A stretch of DNA of 64,000 bases from Limiplasma sp036645955. Lineage in GTDB: Bacteria; Bacillota; Clostridia; Christensenellales; Aristaeellaceae. Below, piece after piece: positions 16,157 to 22,938 of this stretch (position 1 is the stretch's first letter; each line of letters begins with the position of its first letter). A program made the position numbers and the translations under genes. Below the pieces are notes generated by a model. That model saw only the letters and a program-made list of their open reading frames with translations, was not told where the DNA came from and made no database searches. The stretch is from NCBI GenBank assembly GCA_036645955.1, contig JAVXND010000009.1, positions 1-64,000 of the forward strand, read 5' to 3'.

Positions 16157-17338
16157 TTAGCGCAAACGGAGCAAGGTTTCTACAGGGTCTGAAGCGCTGA
16201 GAAAGGCGTTCATGCACAGGGCTTGAAGCTCTTGCCGTGCATGGGCGAAGGCGTTGGGGAACAGCAAGCCGCTTTGGCAGCAGGCTTGAAGCTCTGCGGT
16301 GAGCGGGTCCGCAGACGGGGCGAGGGGGACGACGGGCAGCAGATGATGAGAAAGGGCGGCCTGCTGTGCCGTGTCTGACAGCACAAAGTGAAGAAATGCG
16401 CGCGCATCGGCACCATTACGGCAAAGGGAGAGATAGCGAACGGCATCGCTTGCGGCGGGCTTGAGCGGGCAGGCGATGAGATCCGCATTGGCTTTGGCGC
16501 AAAGCTGATATTGGGCAAGGGTGAGCACCTTCGCCTGCGGGAGCGGGGGGGAGGCGTTGGCATCCACGGAGAGGGGCGAGGCTTTTGGGGTAGCGATGCT
16601 TGCCGCCGCGCTGGCACGCTCCCCAGCCTCGCCTGTGCATGCGGCAATCAGCTCCCTGCGCACAGAGAGGGGACAGCTAAACAGCAGCTGCTGTAAAGCC
16701 AAGCCCTTGGGCGGCACGAGCGCATTTTTTTGCAGAAGCTTTCGCCATGGCAAGGCATCCGCCGTGATCGTGGACGGTATGTCATGCTTGGAAAGCTTGG
16801 GGGCGGGGGTGCCCAAATCAAAAAAGGATTGGGGGCGCGGGGTGGCTGTGGGTGCGCCCTCCTGCCGCAGCCATCCAGCGGGCAGGCTTAAAATGGAGGG
16901 CGCATACCACAGGGGCAGGGCGTAGCTTTTGCCGCTGCTTTTGCCAGAAAGAAGGGCCTCTGCGGGGACGCGAGGGGCAGGGGAAAGCGGCAGAAAAAGC
17001 TGCTCGGGATTGACGATGCTACCTGTGATATAGAGGAGAACATCGGGCAGGACGGCATTTTTTTCCGTGGTCTCGGATGGGGAAACACGGCGCAGAAACA
17101 CCCGCACGCCATCCGCCTGCTTTTCAAAAAGGGCGCAAAGCTCGCTCAAAAGCGGATCGTCAGACACATCATCCCCAAGCAACCACAGGGTGAGCGTGCG
17201 GGAGCGGGCAGGGCGCAGGCGCTCGTCCATGCGGTTGGCATCTTGCGCGTGAAGGCTTTCAAGCAAGCCGGGCATGGCGCACAGGAGTGCGGCGGTGAAC
17301 AGCAAAGCAACAAACAGGCTTGCTCTGCGGGTATACAT
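16157..17338 (-). CDS. Orphan periplasmic solute-binding-like protein
   Basis: 393 residues, ATG 17338 after GGGAGG. A signal peptide or membrane anchor covers about residues 7-24 (LFVALLFTAALLCAMPG), without a clear lipobox. Residues about 47-110 (TLTLWLLGDDVSDDPLLSEL, VLPDVLLYITG) and 330-390 (DARAFLHFVLSDTAQQAAL) have the outline of a type 2 periplasmic binding fold. The middle has low-complexity Ala/Pro/Ser segments (about 225-275) that would be unusual in a compact binding protein. No ABC permease or ATPase is nearby. I regard it as a divergent binding protein, possibly sensory. Coding density and base composition match the neighbours. Confidence 0.6.
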   Translation of the reverse strand: MYTRRASLFVALLFTAALLCAMPGLLESLHAQDANRMDERLRPARSRTLTLWLLGDDVSDDPLLSELCALFEKQADGVRVFLRRVSPSETTEKNAVLPDVLLYITGSIVNPEQLFLPLSPAPRVPAEALLSGKSSGKSYALPLWYAPSILSLPAGWLRQEGAPTATPRPQSFFDLGTPAPKLSKHDIPSTITADALPWRKLLQKNALVPPKGLALQQLLFSCPLSVRRELIAACTGEAGERASAAASIATPKASPLSVDANASPPLPQAKVLTLAQYQLCAKANADLIACPLKPAASDAVRYLSLCRNGADARAFLHFVLSDTAQQAALSHHLLPVVPLAPSADPLTAELQACCQSGLLFPNAFAHARQELQALCMNAFLSASDPVETLLRLR

Positions 17339-17447
17339 AGGCCTCGCCCTCCCTTACGGTTGTGCTACAGGATATGCGGAGGTTGGGCGGGACATGACGG
17401 AGATAAGAAAACCCGCGAAACGGTGGGCATCCGCTGCCTGTGTATTC

Positions 17448-17476
17448 TTGACAACAAACCCTCACCGTGCTATGCT
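17448..17476 (+). promoter_or_regulatory. SigA promoter of asd-dapA-dapB
   Basis: Perfect TTGACA (17448-17453), 17-base spacer, TATGCT (17471-17476). Expected transcript start near 17483, giving a leader of about 145 bases. Confidence 0.8.
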
Positions 17477-17484
17477 TGCTTGAC

Positions 17485-17592
17485 GCAAAGAGTGAGCGCA
17501 CACGCGCCTTTGCACCGCATAGGCTATACCAATCTTGTGCTAAAATGCAAGATTGGTATGAAAGGGCCGCCGCCAATGGCGGAAGGTTTTTT
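17485..17592 (+). promoter_or_regulatory. Structured leader RNA upstream of asd, ending in a terminator-like hairpin
   Basis: Three hairpins follow the predicted transcript start. First, GCAAAG and GCGC pair with GCGC and CTTTGC (17485-17513) with an asymmetric internal bulge. Second, an 11-bp stem TACCAATCTTG/CAAGATTGGTA (17527-17558). Third, CCGCC/GGCGG (17570-17582) followed by AAGG and six T (17587-17592), which resembles an intrinsic terminator placed 35 bases before asd. This is the layout of an attenuator or riboswitch. It contains TGAAAGGG, also found in lysine riboswitches, but the rest of that consensus is absent. Confidence 0.5.
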
Positions 17593-17627
17593 GAACGATT
17601 ATTTTTGAGAGAAACGAGGTCGCTTGC

Positions 17628-18719
17628 ATGCAACAATATCGGGTGGGCGTGATTGGCGCTACGGGCATGGTTGGGCAGCGTTTTGCGCTGTTATTGGCAA
17701 ATCATCCTTGGTTTCGAGTGACTTGCGTGGCCGCAAGCACGCGAAGCGCCGGCAAAACCTATGCAGAAGCGGTACAGGGGCGTTGGGCATTTTCCAAACA
17801 GCCCATTCCTGCTGAAATTGCAAAGCTTACCGTGATGGATGCGGCAGATGTGGACAGCATTGCAGGCATGGTGGATTTTGTTTTTTGCGCTGTGGATATG
17901 AAAAAGGATGAAATTTTTGCGCTTGAGGAACGCTATGCCAAGGCGGAGGTGCCTGTGGTGAGCAACAACAGCGCCAACCGCCACACGGCGGATGTGCCGA
18001 TGCTGATTCCCGAAATCAACGGCGAGCATGCCAAAATCATTGAAGCACAGCGCAAGCGCTTGGGTACCAAGCATGGCTTTATTGCCGTGAAGCCCAATTG
18101 CTCCATTCAAAGCTATGTACCTGCGCTATGGCCGCTCATGGCGTTTGAGCCGCAAGGTGTGATGGTGTGTACCTATCAAGCCATCAGCGGTGCGGGCAAA
18201 ACCTTCGAGCGCTGGCCCGAAATGGTGGACAACGTGATTCCCTACATTGGCGGGGAGGATGAAAAGAGCGAGTGCGAGCCGCTGAAAATATTCGGACGCA
18301 TTGAAAACGGGCAGATTGTGGACAGCAAAGCGCCCAGCATCAGCGCTCAATGCCTTCGCGTGGCTTGCTCCGATGGGCACATGGCGGCGGTGAGCGTGAA
18401 GTTTAAGCACAAGCCCACGCAGGAACAAATATTGGATTGCTGGCAAAACGCGAAGCCCGCAACGGCGGGGCTTGATTTGCCCTCCGCGCCCAAGCAATTT
18501 CTGACGTATTTTACCGAGCCTTCCCGTCCGCAAACGCGGCTGGATCGCGAGATGGAAAACGGCATGGGCATAGCCATTGGCCGCCTGCGCGAGGACCCGG
18601 TCATGGATTACAAATTTGTCTGCCTGAGCCACAACACACTGCGCGGCGCGGCGGGCGGCGGCGTGCTGAGCGCTGAATACTTATGCAAGCTAGGCTATAT
18701 TGTGCGCAAGGATGCGTAA
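17628..18719 (+). CDS. asd: Aspartate-semialdehyde dehydrogenase
   Basis: 363 residues, ATG 17628 with GAGGT about 9 bases upstream. Converts aspartyl phosphate to aspartate semialdehyde, the branch point to lysine/diaminopimelate and threonine/methionine. GATGMVGQRF is the NADP-binding motif; the catalytic Cys is in KPNCSIQSY (Cys158); SGAGKT and the His/Arg-containing region near VACSDGHMAAV follow. The length and the PNCS context match the archaeal/fungal-type subfamily rather than the E. coli type. First gene of a dapA/dapB operon, so its main job here is diaminopimelate for peptidoglycan, lysine and spore dipicolinate. Confidence 0.95.
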   Translation: MQQYRVGVIGATGMVGQRFALLLANHPWFRVTCVAASTRSAGKTYAEAVQGRWAFSKQPIPAEIAKLTVMDAADVDSIAGMVDFVFCAVDMKKDEIFALEERYAKAEVPVVSNNSANRHTADVPMLIPEINGEHAKIIEAQRKRLGTKHGFIAVKPNCSIQSYVPALWPLMAFEPQGVMVCTYQAISGAGKTFERWPEMVDNVIPYIGGEDEKSECEPLKIFGRIENGQIVDSKAPSISAQCLRVACSDGHMAAVSVKFKHKPTQEQILDCWQNAKPATAGLDLPSAPKQFLTYFTEPSRPQTRLDREMENGMGIAIGRLREDPVMDYKFVCLSHNTLRGAAGGGVLSAEYLCKLGYIVRKDA

Positions 18720-18736
18720 AGGGGAGGGGTTTGCCC

Positions 18737-19624
18737 ATGGATCATCAACCTTTATTTCGCGGCAGTGCGGTGGCGCTGGTTACGCCGTTTACAAAGGGGC
18801 AGGTGGATGTGCCTGCGCTTCACCGCTTGGTGAATTTTCAGCTGGAAAATGGCACGGCGGCCATTGTGGCTTGCGGCACCACAGGTGAACCCGCAACCCT
18901 TACGCCCGATGAGCGCGAGCTGGTGATTCGTGAAACGGTGCTTGCGGCAGATGGGCGCGTGCCTGTGATTTGCGGCACGGGCAGCAACTGCACCCAAAGC
19001 GTGATTGATGCGGAAAAGCGCTACCGCAGTCTGGGTTGTGCCGCGCAGCTGGTGGTTACGCCCTACTACAACAAAACCACGCAGGAAGGGCTATATGCGC
19101 ATTTTATGGCCATTGCGGAGCACACGGAGCTACCCATTGTGCTCTACAACGTGCCTAGCCGCACGAATTTGGATATTTCGCCTGAAACGCTCCACAAGCT
19201 TGCGGCTTGCGGGCGCTTTGCGGCGCTCAAGGAAAGCAGCTATCAGCTGCCCTATGTGATGGAAAAGCTATCTGCCATGGAAGGCAAGCTCACCCTATAC
19301 AGCGGCAATGACGACATGGTTTTTCCTCTGCTGAACCTTGGCGCACAGGGCGTAATTTCTGTGGTGGCCAATGTTTTACCCAGTGCCATGAGCGGTCTTG
19401 TGGACGCGTATTTTGGCGGCGACACCGCCGGGGCGCTCCATGCACAGCTGAGGCTCATGCCCTTGGTGCGCGCGCTTTTTGCGGAGGTCAGCCCCATTCC
19501 ATGCAAATATGCCATGGCGCTTGGCGGCCTATGCTCGGGCGAGCTTCGTTTGCCGCTGATTGAAGCCAGCGAGGGTGTAAAACAAAAGGTGCGTGAAGCG
19601 TTAGACGCGCTTGAAGTGCGATAA
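18737..19624 (+). CDS. dapA: 4-hydroxy-tetrahydrodipicolinate synthase
   Basis: 295 residues from ATG 18737, which has GGGGAGGGG upstream; the longer open frame from 18683 overlaps asd and has no ribosome-binding site. Condenses pyruvate with aspartate semialdehyde. Class I aldolase barrel signatures are present: ALVTPF, CGTTGE (Thr48/Thr49), VTPYYNK, Tyr137 in LYNVPSRT and the Schiff-base Lys165 in ALKESS. Length is typical. Spaced 17 bases after asd and followed within 16 bases by dapB. Confidence 0.97.
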   Translation: MDHQPLFRGSAVALVTPFTKGQVDVPALHRLVNFQLENGTAAIVACGTTGEPATLTPDERELVIRETVLAADGRVPVICGTGSNCTQSVIDAEKRYRSLGCAAQLVVTPYYNKTTQEGLYAHFMAIAEHTELPIVLYNVPSRTNLDISPETLHKLAACGRFAALKESSYQLPYVMEKLSAMEGKLTLYSGNDDMVFPLLNLGAQGVISVVANVLPSAMSGLVDAYFGGDTAGALHAQLRLMPLVRALFAEVSPIPCKYAMALGGLCSGELRLPLIEASEGVKQKVREALDALEVR

Positions 19625-19640
19625 TGGAGGAACAGTGCAA

Positions 19641-20405
19641 ATGAAAATACTCATTGGCGGCGCGCTTGGGCGCATGGGGCGTGAGCTGGCGCAATGCGCC
19701 CAAGCGGCCGATATTGCGGTTGCCTGTGGGGTAGATGTGGCCTACCGTGGGCAGGCGACGGACTTTCCCATGGTGACGGGCTTTGACCATGCAACCGCGC
19801 AGGCGGATGTACTGGTGGACTTTTCCCGCGCGGATGCATTGCCCGAGCTGCTTCAAATGGCATTGCAAACCAAAATGCCCGCTGTGCTTTGCGCAACGGG
19901 CTATACGGATGCGGAGCTTTTGCGAATCAAAGAAGCGTCCGCACACATCGCCATTTTGCGAAGCGCAAACATGAGCCTTGGCGTGAGCGTTTTGCGTGCG
20001 CTGGTAGCCATGGCGGCAAAGGCGCTTGGAGAAGATTTTGACATTGAAATTGTGGAAAAACACCACCGCATGAAGCAGGACAGCCCAAGCGGTACGGCGT
20101 TGATGCTATTGGAAGCCGCTCAAGCCGCAAGAAGCGATGACACCACGCCCGTTTATGGACGTTATGGGCGCAACGAAAAACGCGAGCCGCACGACATTGG
20201 CCTGCATGCCATACGCGGCGGCACGGTTACAGGCGAGCATGAGGTGGGCTTTTACGGCAACGGCGAACAGCTTTTGTTGACCCATCGTGCCGAAAACCGC
20301 GCACTCTTTGCGCAGGGCGCACTAAAGGCGGCTTGCTTTTTGGCAGGCAAGCCAGCAGGGCTATATTCCATGCAGGATGTGGTGAGCGAAATCATGGGGC
20401 AATAA
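19641..20405 (+). CDS. dapB: 4-hydroxy-tetrahydrodipicolinate reductase
   Basis: 254 residues from ATG 19641 with GGAGG 12 bases upstream; a GTG six bases earlier is an alternative start. Reduces the product of DapA with NAD(P)H. The N-terminal GGALGRMGRE is the nucleotide-binding motif. EKHHRMKQDSPSGTA carries the catalytic His and Lys and the SGT substrate loop. AIRGGTVTGEHEV is the conserved C-terminal signature. Last gene of the operon; the XRE regulator gene converges on it with only 4 bases between stops, and no separate terminator is visible. Confidence 0.97.
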   Translation: MKILIGGALGRMGRELAQCAQAADIAVACGVDVAYRGQATDFPMVTGFDHATAQADVLVDFSRADALPELLQMALQTKMPAVLCATGYTDAELLRIKEASAHIAILRSANMSLGVSVLRALVAMAAKALGEDFDIEIVEKHHRMKQDSPSGTALMLLEAAQAARSDDTTPVYGRYGRNEKREPHDIGLHAIRGGTVTGEHEVGFYGNGEQLLLTHRAENRALFAQGALKAACFLAGKPAGLYSMQDVVSEIMGQ

Positions 20406-20409
20406 GCCA

Positions 20410-20736
20410 TCAATCCGATGGATGGGTCCAATCGCCCAAGTGGCATTGGATGGTGGAAAGAATATCTTGAAGCGCCATGCGCTGATTGCGGGAAAGGCTT
20501 TGCGGTACGGGACCCAAGCCGCTGCTTAGCAAACTGCCCGCCATTAAATAATCCAAACTGACCTTGAATACATTGGCCAATGAAACCAACGTTTCTAAAC
20601 TGGCCTTGCGCGAGCCTCGCTCAATATGCCCAATAAACGAAGTGCTGACACCGATTTTTTCGGCAAGCTGTTCCTGTGTCCATCTGAGCGCGGTACGCTG
20701 TTTTCGCACGCGCATACCCATATCAACATAATCCAT
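20410..20736 (-). CDS. XRE family transcriptional regulator (Cro/CI helix-turn-helix)
   Basis: 108 residues from ATG 20736 with AAGGA about 11 bases upstream; the frame is open much further 5' (to 21069) but that part crosses a long inverted repeat and has no start signal. Residues about 7-63 are a standard HTH_3 domain: RKQRTALRWTQEQLAEKIGVSTSFIGHIERG (in parts: TQEQLAEKIG, SFIGHIERG) followed by SLETLVSLANVFKVSLDYL. The C-terminal 45 residues are short and unlike any known sensor. It may repress its own promoter: a GTACTCGTAC palindrome lies just downstream of the predicted -10. Confidence 0.88.
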   Translation of the reverse strand: MDYVDMGMRVRKQRTALRWTQEQLAEKIGVSTSFIGHIERGSRKASLETLVSLANVFKVSLDYLMAGSLLSSGLGPVPQSLSRNQRMALQDILSTIQCHLGDWTHPSD

Positions 20737-20761
20737 ACTGTCACCGTCCTTGATAGTGTTT

Positions 20762-20781
20762 GTACTCGTACTACTATACCA
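20762..20781 (-). promoter_or_regulatory. Extended -10 and possible operator of the XRE gene
   Basis: On the minus strand TGGTATAGT (20773-20781) is an extended -10; the adjacent GTACTCGTAC (20762-20771) is a short palindrome in the start-site region, a typical place for autorepression. Confidence 0.35.
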
Positions 20782-20848
20782 ACGGCTATACAGACTTAAA
20801 AGTTCCCATAGGTCATATTTGTGACATGACATGAGAACTTTTGTTGGA

Positions 20849-20985
20849 ATATGATGGTTAGGGTGGCAAAAGCACATTTTTACCTTGTTGTGTACCACCC
20901 ATTGTGCTAGTTTCCTTTTGATTGTACAATGGGTGGTACTGTATTCTACCAAAATGTGCTTTTGACATCCGTACCATATGATGGA
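20849..20985. repeat. Long imperfect inverted repeat, about 55-60 bp arms
   Basis: Left and right arms share GCAAAAGCACATTTT/AAAATGTGCTTTTG at their outer part and ACCACCCATTGT/ACAATGGGTGGT next to the loop (about 20893-20904 and 20925-20937), with ATATGATGG-like sequence at both ends. Some internal pairs have decayed. The loop is about 20 bases. Size and symmetry fit a miniature inverted-repeat element or its relic. It encodes nothing and lies between the XRE promoter and a G-rich tract (20990-21024). Confidence 0.75.
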
Positions 20986-21037
20986 TGATGGGAAGGGGAG
21001 GTGTGGGGGGATAGGAGGGGGAGAACGATTAGGTCTG

Positions 21038-21082
21038 ATACTAAATAGCCATGCCGCAACATGCGGCATGGCTATTTAGTAT
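21038..21082. repeat. Perfect 21-bp hairpin, family B copy 1 (terminator-like)
   Basis: Arms run 21038-21058 and 21062-21082 with a 3-base loop (ACA). The core is TAAATAGCCATGCCGCA. The same arms recur exactly at 60199-60243. Here it lies downstream of the AAA/nuclease gene (minus strand), so it may end that transcript; there is no classical U-run. Between it and the gene end (21083-21215) I see nothing. Confidence 0.9.
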
Positions 21083-21215
21083 GACAACCGAAGTGAAGTT
21101 TGAAATTTCAAGCTGTGCTTCTTCAGCAACCGCTCAACAATCCCCCGTCCTCACAATGCAAACCTCTGCATTTCTTGCGTCCAAGGCTGCAAAGCCTCAA
21201 GCCAAAGTGTTCAAG

Positions 21216-22784
21216 TTATTCTTTATCACGGTAGGACACAATCACCTCGATAATCTGGCACCCGTTATACTCAACAGTTCGACCTTCACGCGGCGATTTT
21301 TGATTATCACAAAAGCTCAATAGATAGCCCACTCGCTGCTCTTGGCTAAGCAAGTATCCGCTAAGCTGCTCATAAGCTTCATTCGCGGCTTGTTCACCAT
21401 GCCATATCTTTAACTCGACAATATGCTCCTCGCCGCCATAAAAAACGACTACATCCATGCGGCGGCTTCCGCGTGTTTCGGGTTCCACAACGTAGTGTCC
21501 TGTTCCGTTGATGAGGGGCTTGAGGAAACTCAAGAAAAGCAACCTACCCTCGCGCTCGATGAACGTGCCGTCCTCGTCGCGGTATTCGCAGCGCATAAAG
21601 GCGGCAAAACGCTCAAGCACCAGAGGCATGTTCAGCTTGCCGCTGCGCAGAAAGCGTCCTCGCTCATCAACATAACGGTCGATTAAATCATTGGTTTCTG
21701 CTATTGAAACCAAATAGTTCAGTATAACCGTCTCAAAGATGATATTTGAAACCTTGATTTGCCCATCTTCATCGCTGAAAATGCCATACATTAGCCCTAG
21801 GTCGATGTTTGGATTGTGAATTTCAAATGCAACCCTCGCACCGCGCACGACGATGCGCTCCACAAGCGCAGAGAACGAAGGATTGTTGACAAGGTTTTTG
21901 ATTAAATCGTCAAATAAGGTGTTGCTGGCTCGAATTGCGCGCTTTTCCGCCTCGTCCACGCCGTTGTCTGTCCAGTTCAGCCGTTCTTCGTCCATTGTTT
22001 TGCAGAGCAGACTCACAAGGAACGGGTAGCCGCTGGTGTAATAAAACAGCCGCTGTGCTACCTTTTCGGCATCCATGCCAGTAGGGTGATCGTTCTCATA
22101 CTCGTAAAGCATGGCGGCGATCTCCGGCGCGGAGAAGCTCATATCCACATCAAAACGCGCCGCAATGTTCCACGGGCTGTTGTAGCTGTGCTTTTCATCT
22201 GGGCGCAGCTTCATTTTCAGGTTTTTTACATCGTGAACACCAGCGAGGATGACGCTGTGGAAGGTCTTGTCGTTTCCCGAAGCTTGCTCAATGTACATAT
22301 CTCTAAGCACTCCGAGGAAAGTCATAAACACTTGATTGTCAGAAGCTTTGTCCACTTCGTCAATGAGCAGAACGACTGGCTTGCCTGCACGATCACATAG
22401 GGCTGTGATTCGTTGCCCTAAATCGCTCATGGGAAAATCTTTGTCAATCGGCTTGCCAAAAATATCTGAAAGTGCTTCGCTTGATTTTTGTAGAAGCGTT
22501 AAAACACGCCTGCGTATTCCTTCCGCTAATGTACTTAGGGAAGCAAAATACTCATCTTTGCCTTCAAAACTCATATCGATGACAATATAGCGGTCGGAAA
22601 GCTGTTTGGTCAATAGCTTGAGCGTCGTCGTCTTCCCATACTGCCGCGCTCGATTCATGGTGAAATACTCGCCTGCATCAACATAATCGCTAAAAATCAA
22701 GTCAATCATTTCGCTGGTGTCCACCATATAGTGAAGGGCAGGAATGCAAGGTCCCGTGATGTTGAACCGCTTTTTCTGTGCCAT
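21216..22784 (-). CDS. AAA-ATPase-like protein with C-terminal PD-(D/E)XK nuclease domain
   Basis: 522 residues, ATG 22784 with AAGGAGG about 9 bases upstream. Residues about 15-230 match the AAA-ATPase-like family: a Walker A variant RARQYGKTTT (Lys51), Walker B VVLLIDEVDK (Asp142, Glu143). The last 90 residues match the PDDEXK_9-type nuclease: Asp444 in RRMDVVVF and ELK (Glu457, Lys459) after one strand. Proteins of this type occur in large paralogous families in anaerobic gut bacteria and Bacteroidetes; their function is unknown and may concern DNA processing or defence. It has its own sigA promoter and no partner gene. Confidence 0.9.
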   Translation of the reverse strand: MAQKKRFNITGPCIPALHYMVDTSEMIDLIFSDYVDAGEYFTMNRARQYGKTTTLKLLTKQLSDRYIVIDMSFEGKDEYFASLSTLAEGIRRRVLTLLQKSSEALSDIFGKPIDKDFPMSDLGQRITALCDRAGKPVVLLIDEVDKASDNQVFMTFLGVLRDMYIEQASGNDKTFHSVILAGVHDVKNLKMKLRPDEKHSYNSPWNIAARFDVDMSFSAPEIAAMLYEYENDHPTGMDAEKVAQRLFYYTSGYPFLVSLLCKTMDEERLNWTDNGVDEAEKRAIRASNTLFDDLIKNLVNNPSFSALVERIVVRGARVAFEIHNPNIDLGLMYGIFSDEDGQIKVSNIIFETVILNYLVSIAETNDLIDRYVDERGRFLRSGKLNMPLVLERFAAFMRCEYRDEDGTFIEREGRLLFLSFLKPLINGTGHYVVEPETRGSRRMDVVVFYGGEEHIVELKIWHGEQAANEAYEQLSGYLLSQEQRVGYLLSFCDNQKSPREGRTVEYNGCQIIEVIVSYRDKE

Positions 22785-22832
22785 ACGCTTTTGACCTCCT
22801 TAGGCGCTGCACACACTGCAATGCTTACGCTT

Positions 22833-22861
22833 AGTATACCATGCGGCGTAAGCCTTATCAA
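22833..22861 (-). promoter_or_regulatory. Promoter of the AAA/PD-(D/E)XK gene
   Basis: TTGATA (22856-22861), 17 bases, TATACT (22833-22838) on the minus strand; leader about 40 bases. Confidence 0.7.
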
Positions 22862-22938
22862 GCAAAGGTTTTGGGACGAACAGGGTCCTGCGCTCCCCTC
22901 CTGATCTGGTGGCGGTAACGGCATGGGGCAGACAAGGC

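Noticed and set aside
17485..17592. Lysine riboswitch upstream of asd
   Set aside because: Only TGAAAGGG matches; the other conserved core segments (AGAGGnGC..., AAGAGTA) and the five-way layout are not visible. Kept as an unassigned structured leader.
20737..21069. N-terminal extension of the XRE regulator to 219 residues
   Set aside because: The extra sequence is the translated long inverted repeat, without a start signal, and the HTH domain begins right after ATG 20736.
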